Positions 16,801-26,174 of a stretch of 64,000 nt of DNA are shown piece after piece. This stretch comes from Granulicella sp. Its GTDB lineage: Bacteria > Acidobacteriota > Terriglobia > Terriglobales > Acidobacteriaceae. The stretch's first letter is position 1. Every line of letters begins with the position of its first letter. The translations under genes were made by a program, and so were the position numbers. A model generated the notes under the pieces. The model searched no databases. It worked only from the letters and a program-made list of their open reading frames with translations, and was not told the DNA's origin. The stretch covers positions 1 through 64,000 of the forward strand of contig JANXYX010000040.1 in the NCBI GenBank assembly GCA_025408425.1, in the 5' to 3' direction.

Positions 16801-18150
16801 ATGGCACAGGCCTTCCTCTCAAAACGAGTCGTCACCCCGAAAGGCACGCAGCCCGCTGCCCTTCTGATCGAAGCTGGAAAGATTCGTGCCGTGTGTCGGC
16901 AGTCCGAGATCCCCAACGATACCCAGCTATTCGACTGCGGCAATGACGCCCTGCTTCCTGGACTGGTTGATACCCACGTCCACATCAATCAACCGGGCCG
17001 AACCGAGTGGGAGGGCTTCCGGACAGCGACTCGTGCGGCCGCCGCAGGGGGTTACACAACGCTGGTCGATATGCCACTGAACTGCCTGCCGGAAACCACG
17101 ACGGTGGCCGCCCTGGAGGCCAAGCGCGAAGCTGCCCGCGGCAAGTGCTTCGTCGATTGGATCAGCTGGGGTGGAGCCGTAGCCGACAACCAGCAGCATC
17201 TTCTGCCGCTGGCGGCCGCTGGAGTTCCAGGCTTCAAGTGCTTCCTCATCTACCCCGGCTGTGATGGCTTTACCATGATCGACCAGCAGCAACTGGAGGC
17301 GGCACTTCCGTCCATCGCGGAGTCTGGCCTGCCGCTGCTGGTGCATGCCGAGCTTGCCGGGCCAATCGAAGAAGCTGCACTGCACCTGCGTGATGCAGAC
17401 TGGCGGAGCTACGCCACGTATCTCGCCTCGCGGCCCGATGAAGCGGAGTTGCAGGCGATTAGGCTCATGATCCGGCTCTGTCGCCAGTATCGTTTCCGTC
17501 TCCACATTGTTCATCTCTCCACAGCGCAGGCCCTGGACGACCTGAACGCTGCGCGTGCGGAGGGGCTACCCATTACCGTCGAGACTTGCCCGCACTATCT
17601 GCACTTTGCCGCAGAAGAGATCAGCGATGGCGCCACGTTATGGAAGTGTGCCCCACCCATACGCGGCCGCGCCAACCAGGATGCCTTGTGGCGGGGCCTC
17701 CGCGATGGCGGCATCGATATGATTGTGACCGACCACTCCCCTTGTCCACCGGAGATGAAACGCGCTGACGTTGGCCGCTTCGACCTGGCATGGGGCGGCA
17801 TCGCCGGGCTATCTCTTGCGCTACCCATCATCCATACCGAGTGCGCCCGCCGAGGCTTCACACTGGATCATCTCGTCCGCTGGATGAGTTCAGCTCCGGC
17901 GGCGCTCGCTGGCCTCAGCCACCAGGCAGGATCCCTGGAAACTGGCAGGGACGCCAACTTTGTCATCTTCGATACGGAAACATCGATGACCGTCGCCGCA
18001 GACCGACTCTACTTTCGGCATCCCATATCGCCCTATATTGGCGAAACCTTGCGCGGAGTCGTAAAGGCAACGTACCTGCGAGGTACTCCCGTATATCGTG
18101 ATGGCGCCTTCGCGGATGTGCCCGCTGGACGGGAGGTCGCGTTATTCTAG
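16801..18150 (+). CDS. allB: Allantoinase
   Basis: A 449-residue amidohydrolase that opens the allantoin ring to allantoate. The metal site is visible: DTHVHINQPGRTEWEGF (HxH), the probable carboxylated Lys in GFKCFLIYPG, HAE near residue 180, HIVHLSTAQA, and the aspartate in TDHSPCPPEMK. Length and motif spacing match AllB better than dihydroorotase, and the context is decisive. It is the first gene of the ureide operon; uraD begins 11 bases after its stop. Confidence 0.93.
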   Translation: MAQAFLSKRVVTPKGTQPAALLIEAGKIRAVCRQSEIPNDTQLFDCGNDALLPGLVDTHVHINQPGRTEWEGFRTATRAAAAGGYTTLVDMPLNCLPETTTVAALEAKREAARGKCFVDWISWGGAVADNQQHLLPLAAAGVPGFKCFLIYPGCDGFTMIDQQQLEAALPSIAESGLPLLVHAELAGPIEEAALHLRDADWRSYATYLASRPDEAELQAIRLMIRLCRQYRFRLHIVHLSTAQALDDLNAARAEGLPITVETCPHYLHFAAEEISDGATLWKCAPPIRGRANQDALWRGLRDGGIDMIVTDHSPCPPEMKRADVGRFDLAWGGIAGLSLALPIIHTECARRGFTLDHLVRWMSSAPAALAGLSHQAGSLETGRDANFVIFDTETSMTVAADRLYFRHPISPYIGETLRGVVKATYLRGTPVYRDGAFADVPAGREVALF

Positions 18151-18160
18151 GCGTACCTCG

Positions 18161-18676
18161 ATGAACAAAACACTCGCCCGCTGGAATCTGCTCGACGCTG
18201 ACTCCGCCGCTCAGGAGATCCTTCCCTGCTGCGGCTCTCACGCCTGGGCCGCCGGACTGACGGCGAAACGGCCCGTCCAGGATGAGACGACTCTCCTGGC
18301 GGCATCGTCTGCAGTGTGGCTCGCACTACCCGAGCAGGCATGGCACGAAGCATTCAACAGCCACCCGCGTATCGGCGAGCAGAAGCCCCAGACCCACGCG
18401 ACAGCGGCCTCCCTGCAGGCCTCCGCACAGGAACAATCAACCGCACTCTCCGCGGACGAGGCAGCAAAGATGAAGCTCCGCGAGAGCAACAAACGTTATG
18501 AGGAAAAGTTTGGCCGCATCTTTATCGTGTGCGCCAGCGGAAGATCAGCAGCCGAGATCCTTCGTATCCTTGAAGAACGGATGACCAACGATACGATCAC
18601 CGAACTCCACGAAGCTGCCGAGCAGCAGAGACAGATCACGGAGCTTCGCCTGCGACGCTGGCTGGAGGCAGACTGA
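18161..18676 (+). CDS. uraD: 2-oxo-4-hydroxy-4-carboxy-5-ureidoimidazoline (OHCU) decarboxylase
   Basis: A 171-residue helical protein that decarboxylates OHCU to S-allantoin. Family marks are FNSHPRIGEQKP, a conserved YEEKFGRIFIVCASGRSA segment and a terminal helix of Glu/Arg-rich residues. The ATG at 18161 (MNKTLARWN) matches usual N-termini; the longer frame starts inside allB. It is separated by two bases from the HIU hydrolase gene, the preceding enzyme in the pathway. Confidence 0.92.
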   Translation: MNKTLARWNLLDADSAAQEILPCCGSHAWAAGLTAKRPVQDETTLLAASSAVWLALPEQAWHEAFNSHPRIGEQKPQTHATAASLQASAQEQSTALSADEAAKMKLRESNKRYEEKFGRIFIVCASGRSAAEILRILEERMTNDTITELHEAAEQQRQITELRLRRWLEAD

Positions 18677-18678
18677 CC

Positions 18679-19017
18679 ATGGGCATCTCAACACACATTC
18701 TCGATACCGCAATCGGTCGTCCGGCTGTGGGAGTTCCAGCCACCCTCGAGCGTCTGGAGGACGGCGCATGGATCGCGCTCAACGACGCAGTCACCGACAC
18801 TGATGGCCGCTGCAAATATCTGTTACCACTCGGCACTGCCGTCCTGCCGGGCATCTATCGCATCCGTTTTTCTACCAGCGTCTATTACGTCAGGCAGGAA
18901 TTGCAGGGCCTATACCCCTACGTCGAAATCGTCTTCGAAGTTACGGATAGCGAGCAGCACTACCATATCCCGCTGCTCCTGACCGCCAACAGTTACACCA
19001 CCTATCGAGGGAGCTGA
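18679..19017 (+). CDS. hiuH: 5-hydroxyisourate hydrolase (transthyretin-like)
   Basis: A 112-residue transthyretin-fold enzyme that hydrolyses 5-hydroxyisourate to OHCU. It carries the N-terminal STHILDTAIGRPAVGVP, a central beta-rich region, PYVEIVFEV, HYHIPLLLTANSYTTY, and ends with the diagnostic tetrapeptide YRGS. GGAGG precedes the ATG. It lies in the middle of the ureide operon, three bases before the urate oxidase gene. Confidence 0.95.
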   Translation: MGISTHILDTAIGRPAVGVPATLERLEDGAWIALNDAVTDTDGRCKYLLPLGTAVLPGIYRIRFSTSVYYVRQELQGLYPYVEIVFEVTDSEQHYHIPLLLTANSYTTYRGS

Positions 19018-19020
19018 TAC

Positions 19021-19869
19021 ATGATCGAACTGGCCGAGAATCGTTACGGAAAATCCCGCGTTCGCCTCATGAAAGTAACGCGTCACGAGCATGGCCACGA
19101 GGTTCGCGAGTGGACGGTGCAAGTGCTGTTGAAGGGTGATTTCGTCAGCGCGCATGTCGATGGAGATAACAGCAGTATCCTCGCAACGGACACCATGAAG
19201 AACACCGTGTACTCTCTCGCGCGAAACTCAACTGCGACTTCGATGGAGGCTTACGCAAAGGAACTGGTGGACTTTTTGCTGGGCAGAAATCCCCAGGTCA
19301 CTTCCGCAGAGGTGCAGATTGCGAGCACTCTATGGAAGCGACTGACAATCGATGGAATGCCCCATCCCAGTGCCTTCATGCACGGCAGCGACGAGCGCCA
19401 GACCACCCATGTGGAGCGCGCGCAAGCAGGTGAGTTCAAGGTCGTGTCCGGCCTGGAAAACCTCGTCATCCTCAAGACCGCGAACTCCGCGTTCGAAGGC
19501 TACATCAAAGAATCGCTAACCACCTTGCCGGAGACGAGCGACCGCCTGTTCTGCACCGCGTTACGTGCGGACTGGCATTACACCTCAAGCGACTTTGACT
19601 ACGATGACCTACGCACGAAGATCCGCGAGGCAATGCTGCGCACCTTTGCGAACCATATCAGCAAGTCTGTCCAGCAGACCTTGTATGCCATGGGAGAGAG
19701 TGCTTTGAGCGAGGTAGCCCAGATCAACAGTATCGAACTGGCCATGCCAAACAAGCATTGCCTGCTGGTAGATCTGTCACGCTTTGGTCAGGACAACCCC
19801 AACGAAATATTCGTGCCTACGGATGAACCACACGGATACATCGAAGCCTCCGTAAGGCGCAAAGCGTAG
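19021..19869 (+). CDS. pucL: Urate oxidase (uricase)
   Basis: A 282-residue cofactor-free oxidase that converts urate and O2 to 5-hydroxyisourate. Visible family elements include AENRYGKSRVRLMKVTR (catalytic Lys region), the ATDTMKNTVYSLA threonine motif, SAFEGYIKESLTTLPETSDR (substrate-binding Phe/Arg region), and the C-terminal ANHISKSVQQTLYAMG and NKHCLLVDLSRFGQDN. The O2 requirement fits an aerobic host. GGGAG sits before the ATG. Confidence 0.94.
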   Translation: MIELAENRYGKSRVRLMKVTRHEHGHEVREWTVQVLLKGDFVSAHVDGDNSSILATDTMKNTVYSLARNSTATSMEAYAKELVDFLLGRNPQVTSAEVQIASTLWKRLTIDGMPHPSAFMHGSDERQTTHVERAQAGEFKVVSGLENLVILKTANSAFEGYIKESLTTLPETSDRLFCTALRADWHYTSSDFDYDDLRTKIREAMLRTFANHISKSVQQTLYAMGESALSEVAQINSIELAMPNKHCLLVDLSRFGQDNPNEIFVPTDEPHGYIEASVRRKA

Positions 19870-19888
19870 ACCTCTTCTACTTGTAACT

Positions 19889-21157
19889 ATGGCGAGCACC
19901 TATACAGATCGGAGCAGTCGCATCCTCTCACGCTGTCGCGAGATCGCGTCCTGCAGCGAAGTGCCGGGCGAGATCACCCGCACGTTTCTTTCGCAGCCAA
20001 TGCATCAGGTGCACGACCTGCTCCGCGAATGGATGGAGGCGGCGGGGATGACGGTGCACGTCGACTCGATCGGCAACCTGCGAGGACTTTGGCCCGCCCT
20101 CGCACCGGATGCGCCACGCCTCATCATCGGCTCGCATCTGGATACCGTACCGAATGCCGGCGCATTCGACGGCATCCTCGGTGTCGTCCTCGGCCTTGCG
20201 CTGGTGGAGGAACTGCATGGGCGGCAGCTGCCATTCGCGATCGAGGTCATCGGCTTCTCCGAGGAAGAAGGCGTGCGCTTCCGCAAACCTTTTCTCGGCA
20301 GTCTGGCGCTGGCAGGTCAACTCGACACTGTGACTCTGTCGCTGCAAGACGCTCAAGGCATCAGTGTAGACCAGTCGATCCGTGACTTCGGCCTCGATCC
20401 TGCAGGCATCCCCGCGGCAGGATTCGCGCCTGAGACCTTCGCCTATCTTGAGTTCCATATCGAGCAGGGACCCGTGCTGGAGAGCCTTGACCAGCCCCTC
20501 GGAGTCGTCGAGGCCATCGTAGGGCAGAGCCGCCTGCTGGCGAACTTCACCGGCAAGGCGAACCACGCCGGCACCACGCCCATGCAACTCCGTCATGATG
20601 CCCTCGCGGCTGCAGCGGAGTGGATCGTAGCCGTTGAACGCATCGCGAAAGAGCACGAAGGCTTGGTCGCAACGGTCGGCAAAGTCGAAGTCCGACCGGG
20701 TGCGGGCAATGTGATCGCCGGCGATGTCGAAGCCACCCTGGATGTACGTCACGCAGCGGATGCGACGCGACTCGCTGCTGTCTCCCAGATTCTGCAACAG
20801 GCACAACAGTCCGCAGAGCGGCGTGGCGTCCAATTCACCGCGCGGCAAACGCTGGATCAGGCTGCCGTTCCAATGGATTCCCGCCTCACCGAGGCGCTCG
20901 CCTCGGCAGTACGATGTGCTCATGCGCAGTCGCTGCGGTTGGTCAGCGGTGCCGGTCACGATGCGATGATCATCGCATCGTGTCTGCCAGGTTGTATGTT
21001 GTTCCTACGAACTCCGGGCGGGATAAGCCATCATCCTGCGGAAGCAGTGCTGGCCGAGGATGTAGAAATTGCTTTAGCCACAGGATTGGAATTCTTAAAG
21101 CTATTGTGTGTAGACCACTCCTCCACAACAGGGGAGCACAAGGACAGCAATGCATAA
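19889..21157 (+). CDS. allC: Allantoate amidohydrolase (M20 family)
   Basis: A 422-residue dinuclear metal amidohydrolase. Ligand motifs are in order: GSHLDTVPNAGAFDGILGV, SEEEGVRF, EFHIEQGPVLE, a dimerisation-domain AGTTPM, and SGAGHDAM with GGISHHPAE at the end. It takes allantoate to ureidoglycine, ammonia and CO2. Related hydantoinase/carbamoylase enzymes share these motifs, but the position between uricase and allE fixes the assignment. The 3' end overlaps the allE start by eight bases. Confidence 0.92.
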   Translation: MASTYTDRSSRILSRCREIASCSEVPGEITRTFLSQPMHQVHDLLREWMEAAGMTVHVDSIGNLRGLWPALAPDAPRLIIGSHLDTVPNAGAFDGILGVVLGLALVEELHGRQLPFAIEVIGFSEEEGVRFRKPFLGSLALAGQLDTVTLSLQDAQGISVDQSIRDFGLDPAGIPAAGFAPETFAYLEFHIEQGPVLESLDQPLGVVEAIVGQSRLLANFTGKANHAGTTPMQLRHDALAAAAEWIVAVERIAKEHEGLVATVGKVEVRPGAGNVIAGDVEATLDVRHAADATRLAAVSQILQQAQQSAERRGVQFTARQTLDQAAVPMDSRLTEALASAVRCAHAQSLRLVSGAGHDAMIIASCLPGCMLFLRTPGGISHHPAEAVLAEDVEIALATGLEFLKLLCVDHSSTTGEHKDSNA

Positions 21158-21884
21158 TCTCGGACACACCCGCAGTACCAACCAGCGCGATCACCTGTTA
21201 CATACGCCGGACACCTTTATCCGCACCTCACTTCCGGGCATGCAGCAGGCCACCGCCGTCGTTCATATTTCACCCGTCGCTGGCGCGGCATTCACTCAGT
21301 ACACCGCAGAACTTGAGCCAGGTGGAACGCTGGGGCCAACATCGGCCCAGCGATTTATCTACGTAATAGAAGGTGTCGTCGATCTTTCAACCGCCAGCAG
21401 CTTCAAGACGCTGAACGTCGGTGGCTATGCGTATCTTCCTGCTGCCGCGGAGCACACCTTGATCGCGCAACAGAAAACGCGGCTCGCCGTAATCGAGAAG
21501 AACTATCAACATCTGGCTGGAGCCTCCGCACCCTCCGTCTTGATAGGACAGGAGAGCGACGTACCCGCTGTGGCGCTGATGGGCGATGCTGACCTGGAGG
21601 TACGCAGCCTGCTGCCCGACGCACCCGCCTTCGACTTCGCCGTCAACACCATGACCTACCAGCCCGGCGCGGCGCTCAGCATGGTGGAGGTCCACGTGAT
21701 GGAACATGGGCTGCTCATGCTGGAGGGAGGCGGAATCTACCGGCTCGGCGATAGTTGGTATCCCATCAAGGCCGGCGATTTTATCTGGATGGCCCCCTTC
21801 TGCCCGCAGTGGTTCGGAGCACTCGGCAAGGTGCCCGCAAAATATCTGATCTACAAAGATTGGAATCGCCACCCGCTCGGCTAG
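21150..21884 (+). CDS. allE: (S)-ureidoglycine aminohydrolase
   Basis: A 244-residue bicupin enzyme that converts S-ureidoglycine to S-ureidoglycolate with release of ammonia. The N-terminal cupin contains QRFIYVIEGVVDL and the C-terminal cupin the metal-binding set VEVHVMEHGLLMLEGGG with the late FIWMAPFCPQWF and YLIYKDWNRHPLG. Length is close to E. coli AllE. Translation is probably coupled to allC through the eight-base overlap. Confidence 0.92.
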   Translation: MHNLGHTRSTNQRDHLLHTPDTFIRTSLPGMQQATAVVHISPVAGAAFTQYTAELEPGGTLGPTSAQRFIYVIEGVVDLSTASSFKTLNVGGYAYLPAAAEHTLIAQQKTRLAVIEKNYQHLAGASAPSVLIGQESDVPAVALMGDADLEVRSLLPDAPAFDFAVNTMTYQPGAALSMVEVHVMEHGLLMLEGGGIYRLGDSWYPIKAGDFIWMAPFCPQWFGALGKVPAKYLIYKDWNRHPLG

Positions 21885-21929
21885 GATTCGATAGGATTGG
21901 ATCGACGCCCACAGGCAGGAGTTTGTAGC

Positions 21930-23183
21930 ATGCAGATCCGCATCGATGAAGATCGCCTTATCAACGAACTCGAAACACTCGCGACCTTCACGGACGCTGA
22001 ACCCGCGGCCAACGGCACAGCCGTCACGCGAATTGTCTTCACTCCCCATGACCTGCGCGCACGCGCGTGGCTCAAGTCGCTTGCCGCAGAGGCAGGCTTT
22101 GCCGTGCGGCAGGACGCCGTAGGCAACACCTTCATCCGCTGGGTTGGCACAGATCCAGAGTTGCCTGCCGTCGCCACCGGCTCACACACCGATGCCATAC
22201 CCCACGCAGGCATGTACGACGGCACCGTTGGCGTGCTGGGCGGGCTCGAAGCCATGCGCGCACTCAAACGCAGCGGCCTGCAGCCACGCAGATCGATCGA
22301 GCTGGTGATGCTCACCTCAGAGGAGCCAACTCGCTTCGGCATCGGTTGTCTCGGAAGCCGTCTCATCGCCGGCACGCTGGAGCCAGCTCGGGCTGACGCA
22401 CTTCAGGATAAGGAAGACTCTCCGCTATCCAGTGTTCGCGCCGCTGCAGGCTTCTCCGGCACGCTGGAGAGCGTCCTCTTGCCACACGGCTACTACCACG
22501 CATGGGTTGAGTTGCACATCGAGCAGGGGCCGCTGCTGGAGCGCGAAGGGCTGCCTCTCGGCATCGTCACCAGCATCGCCGCACCTGCCGGCTATCGCTT
22601 CACCATCACCGGCCTTGGTGGTCACGCCGGGGCGCTGCTGATGCCAGACCGCAAAGACGCCTTATGCGCTGCCGCGGAACTCATTCTGGCCATTGAAAGA
22701 CATGCATTGGCAACCGGAGCGATCGACACGGTCGCAACCGTCGGCACCTGCGACGTGCATCCCGGTGCGGTCAACAGCGTGCCCAGCCGCGTCGTCCTGC
22801 AGCTTGATATCCGCGATACCGACCCGCACCGGCGCGAAGGCGTCATGCAGGCAGTCCGCCGCGACTGTGACGAAATCCGTAAGCGCCGCGCGGTAACGAT
22901 TGCAGAAGAATTGGTCAATGCCGACGCCCCGGCACAATCCTCCGCGCATATAGTGGAGACACTGGAGAGTATTTGTAACCAGGACAATATCTCCTACAAG
23001 AAGATGGTCAGCCGGGCATACCACGATTCGCTCTTCATGGCTCAGATCGCTCCGATTGCCATGATCTTTATCCCTTGCCACAACGGCGTAAGCCACCGCC
23101 CGGACGAGTACGCTGCCCCAGCGGATATCGCACTCGGTACCCGCGTACTTGCTGCGGCACTTGCTAAGCTAGCATCGGAGTAG
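21930..23183 (+). CDS. M20 amidohydrolase, probable ureidoglycolate amidohydrolase
   Basis: A 417-residue second M20 amidase in the operon, clearly paralogous to allC. Metal-site motifs: GSHTDAIPHAGMYDGTVGV, SEEPTRFG, ELHIEQGPLLE, SRAYHDSLFM and HNGVSHRPDE. Following allE, the logical step is ureidoglycolate to glyoxylate, CO2 and ammonia, as done by plant UAH. The sequence alone cannot exclude an N-carbamoyl amino acid amidohydrolase. An AGGCAGGA motif about ten bases before the ATG at 21930 sets the start; the longer frame lacks one. Confidence 0.85.
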   Translation: MQIRIDEDRLINELETLATFTDAEPAANGTAVTRIVFTPHDLRARAWLKSLAAEAGFAVRQDAVGNTFIRWVGTDPELPAVATGSHTDAIPHAGMYDGTVGVLGGLEAMRALKRSGLQPRRSIELVMLTSEEPTRFGIGCLGSRLIAGTLEPARADALQDKEDSPLSSVRAAAGFSGTLESVLLPHGYYHAWVELHIEQGPLLEREGLPLGIVTSIAAPAGYRFTITGLGGHAGALLMPDRKDALCAAAELILAIERHALATGAIDTVATVGTCDVHPGAVNSVPSRVVLQLDIRDTDPHRREGVMQAVRRDCDEIRKRRAVTIAEELVNADAPAQSSAHIVETLESICNQDNISYKKMVSRAYHDSLFMAQIAPIAMIFIPCHNGVSHRPDEYAAPADIALGTRVLAAALAKLASE

Positions 23184-23194
23184 ACTACCCACGC

Positions 23195-24631
23195 ATGGCA
23201 ATTGAATCGATCAATCCCGCGAATGGCAAGCTTCTCCGCCGCTTTGATCCACTTACTGACGAAGCCCTTCGCCAAAAACTCGCGCTTGCGGAAGAGGCCT
23301 TTCAGGTCTATGCCACTGTCCCTCTCGGGCATCGAGCGCTCTGCATGCGCAAGCTCGCCGCCATGCTGGAGCATGAGACCGAAGACCTCGCCACCACCAT
23401 CACCCAGGAGATGGGCAAGCCGCTGCACGCCGCGCGGCAAGAGGTTCTGAAGTGTGCGGCCGTCTGCCGCTACTACGCCGATAACGCTGCACGTATCCTC
23501 GCTTCCGAGGCAATCCCGACCGGCCAGAATCACAGCTATGTGCGCTGGGACCCCCTCGGCATTGTGCTCGCAGTAATGCCATGGAACTTCCCTTTCTGGC
23601 AGGTCTTTCGGTTTCTCGCGCCGGCCCTGATGGCAGGAAATGTCGGACTGCTGAAGCATGCCTCCAACGTCCCCCAGTGCTCGATTGCGATTGAGTCGCT
23701 GGTGCGTCGCGCAGGCTTCCCCCGTGGCACATTTCAAGCGTTGCTGATCCAGGCAAAGCAGGTCGAAGCAGTCCTGGGCGACGAGCGCATCGCCGCCGTC
23801 ACCGTCACCGGCAGCGAGGCCGCGGGCCGCGCCATTGCTGCCCAGGCCGGCTGGCTCATCAAGAAATCCGTGCTCGAACTCGGAGGAAGCGATCCCTTTA
23901 TCGTCATGCCTTCGGCAGACCTCGACGAGGCAGTTGAGGTTGCAGTCCAGGCACGCTGCATCAACAACGGCCAGTCCTGCATCGCCGCCAAGCGATTCAT
24001 CGTGGCAGACGAAATCTATGACGACTTCGAATCGCGTTTTGTAGCCGGAATGGAGAAGATGCGAGTCGGCGATCCGATGAAAGAAAACACCGACATCGGC
24101 CCGCTGGCAACCAGGGTCATCGTCGAAGAGCTTGAAGCGCAGGTAAAGAAAGCGATCAGCGCCGGAGCACGTCTTCTTACCGGCGGAGAGCGCATGCTCG
24201 GCAGCGGCAACTACTTTGAACCAACCGTACTTGCTGGAGTGCCGCGCAGCTGCCCAGTCTATCGAGAGGAGCTATTCGGTCCAGTTGCCATGCTCTTTCG
24301 GGTAAGCGACCTGAGCCACGCCATTCAGGTGGCAAACGACACGCCGTTCGGCCTCTCCGCCTCGGCCTGGACCCGCGACCCATCCGAGCAGCACCGGCTG
24401 GTTGCCAAACTACAATGTGGTGCCGTCTTCCTCAACGCAATGGTGGCCAGCGATCCAAGACTTCCCTTCGGCGGCATCAAACGCTCCGGATACGGGCGCG
24501 AGCTCTCAGCAGCAGGTATGCGCGAGTTCCTCAACGCCAAGACCGTCGTCATCGCATCCCCCACCGCGCCGCCAGATCATGACGACCGTCTGGATCTGTT
24601 GCCATTCGCAGATCCCCGCCACAGCGACTAA
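23195..24631 (+). CDS. NAD(P)-dependent aldehyde dehydrogenase (succinate-semialdehyde type)
   Basis: A 478-residue ALDH superfamily enzyme. It shows [21 protein letters not shown], the glutamate in [11 protein letters not shown], the catalytic Cys in [13 protein letters not shown], and [15 protein letters not shown]. The closest annotation style is GabD-like succinate-semialdehyde dehydrogenase. It begins 11 bases after the ureidoglycolate amidohydrolase gene, as the last member of the ureide operon. Its natural substrate in that context is unclear; oxidation of a glyoxylate-derived aldehyde is only a guess. Confidence 0.88.
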   Translation: MAIESINPANGKLLRRFDPLTDEALRQKLALAEEAFQVYATVPLGHRALCMRKLAAMLEHETEDLATTITQEMGKPLHAARQEVLKCAAVCRYYADNAARILASEAIPTGQNHSYVRWDPLGIVLAVMPWNFPFWQVFRFLAPALMAGNVGLLKHASNVPQCSIAIESLVRRAGFPRGTFQALLIQAKQVEAVLGDERIAAVTVTGSEAAGRAIAAQAGWLIKKSVLELGGSDPFIVMPSADLDEAVEVAVQARCINNGQSCIAAKRFIVADEIYDDFESRFVAGMEKMRVGDPMKENTDIGPLATRVIVEELEAQVKKAISAGARLLTGGERMLGSGNYFEPTVLAGVPRSCPVYREELFGPVAMLFRVSDLSHAIQVANDTPFGLSASAWTRDPSEQHRLVAKLQCGAVFLNAMVASDPRLPFGGIKRSGYGRELSAAGMREFLNAKTVVIASPTAPPDHDDRLDLLPFADPRHSD

Positions 24632-24772
24632 ATTCCACGCGTCCAGATGTTTCTCGCGCGAATTTCGCACCTAATCCCCAACATGTTGTTCCACTTTTCG
24701 GCTAAGCTACGGTGTCCCCGGGAAGCTCTCGCGGGATGTACGGTAGTTTTCTCCCAGAGAGGATGACTTCCC

Positions 24773-26086
24773 ATGACCCACCTCCAGCCCCACCTCAAAT
24801 ACTTCACCGGCTTCGGCAATGAGTTCGCCAGCGAGGCCATTTCAGGCGCACTGCCCGTCGGTCAAAATGCACCGCAGCAGGCACCGCTTGGCCTCTACAC
24901 AGAGCAGTTGAGCGGCAGCCCCTTTACCGCGCCGCGCCTGCTCAATCGCCGCACCTGGACCTATCGCATCCGTCCCTCCGTCATGCACAAGCCGTACCAG
25001 CGCATCGGCAACGGACTGGTGCGTTCCACCCCTTTCGACGAAGTTGAGACGCCACCGAATCAACTCCGATGGGATCCGCTGCCGCTCCCCTCCACGCCGA
25101 TGGACTTTATCGACGGACTGACAACCCTCGCAGGCAACGGCGACTCCTCCATGCACTCCGGCGTAGCCATCCACTTGTACGTGGCGAACAAAAGCATGAC
25201 CGTCCGCTTCTTCTACTCTGCCGATGGCGAACTGCTCTTCGTCCCGCAACTTGGACGACTGGGTCTGCACACCGAACTAGGTATCCTGGAACTCGCTCCA
25301 GGCGAAATCGCCATCGTCCCTCGCGGTATCAAGTTCCGAGTGGAATTGCTCGATCCCCAGGCACGTGGCTACCTGCTCGAAAACTACGGCGCCAGCCTGC
25401 GCCTGCCCGATCTTGGCCCCATCGGTGCAAACGGTCTCGCTAACTCGCGTGACTTCCTCACTCCTCACGCTGCATATGACGATCGCGACGGAGCTTCGTT
25501 CCAGGTGGTCGCCAAGTTTCACGGCAACCTGTGGGCATCGGACTTTGACCACTCCCCTCTCGATGTAGTGGCGTGGCACGGAAACTACGCGCCCTGCAAG
25601 TACGACTTGGCCCGCTTCAACTGCATTAACTCGGTCAGCTTCGACCATCCCGACCCATCGATCTACACCGTCCTTACCTCGCCCAGTGAGATCCACGGCA
25701 CCGCCAACGTAGACTTCGCCATCTTTCCTCCCCGCTGGATGGTGGCCGAACACACCTTCCGGCCGCCATGGTTCCACCGCAACTTCATGAACGAGTTCAT
25801 GGGTCTCATCCAGGGAGAATATGACGCGAAGGCCGAGGGCTTCGTCCCCGGCGGAGCCAGTCTGCACAACTGCATGAGCGGCCACGGCCCCGATGCCGAA
25901 ACCTTCGCGCGCGCCAGCATCGCTGAACTGAAGCCCGTACGCCTCGATGGCACCCTGGCCTTCATGTTTGAGACACGCTTCGTCTGCCGACCCACCAGCT
26001 TCGCCATGGAAACAGCCACGCGCCAGCACGAGTACTACACCTGCTGGCAGACCCTCGCAAAGAACTTCCGCCCACCAACCAAGTGA
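24773..26086 (+). CDS. hmgA: Homogentisate 1,2-dioxygenase
   Basis: A 437-residue non-haem iron dioxygenase that cleaves homogentisate to maleylacetoacetate in tyrosine/phenylalanine degradation. Typical features are [13 protein letters not shown] at the N-terminus, [31 protein letters not shown], and the iron-ligand region [16 protein letters not shown] with [11 protein letters not shown]. Length matches HmgA. It is a single gene: neither fumarylacetoacetase nor maleylacetoacetate isomerase is adjacent. A 141-base spacer separates it from the ureide operon, so it probably has its own promoter. Confidence 0.96.
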   Translation: MTHLQPHLKYFTGFGNEFASEAISGALPVGQNAPQQAPLGLYTEQLSGSPFTAPRLLNRRTWTYRIRPSVMHKPYQRIGNGLVRSTPFDEVETPPNQLRWDPLPLPSTPMDFIDGLTTLAGNGDSSMHSGVAIHLYVANKSMTVRFFYSADGELLFVPQLGRLGLHTELGILELAPGEIAIVPRGIKFRVELLDPQARGYLLENYGASLRLPDLGPIGANGLANSRDFLTPHAAYDDRDGASFQVVAKFHGNLWASDFDHSPLDVVAWHGNYAPCKYDLARFNCINSVSFDHPDPSIYTVLTSPSEIHGTANVDFAIFPPRWMVAEHTFRPPWFHRNFMNEFMGLIQGEYDAKAEGFVPGGASLHNCMSGHGPDAETFARASIAELKPVRLDGTLAFMFETRFVCRPTSFAMETATRQHEYYTCWQTLAKNFRPPTK

Positions 26087-26111
26087 ATCGCATCACCGCG
26101 AATAAAAACAA

Positions 26112-26155
26112 GAAAGGCGCGACCTGAGACTAAGGTCGCGCCTTTCGTTTTCGTT
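26112..26155 (+). terminator. Terminator between hmgA and the TonB receptor gene
   Basis: A 14-bp perfect stem GAAAGGCGCGACCT / AGGTCGCGCCTTTC with a seven-base loop, a T-rich tail (GTTTTCGTT) on the plus strand and an A-rich flank (AATAAAAACAA) on the other side. It probably serves both convergent genes. Confidence 0.9.
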
Positions 26156-26174
26156 ATGCCGACGAGTCTCGGGG

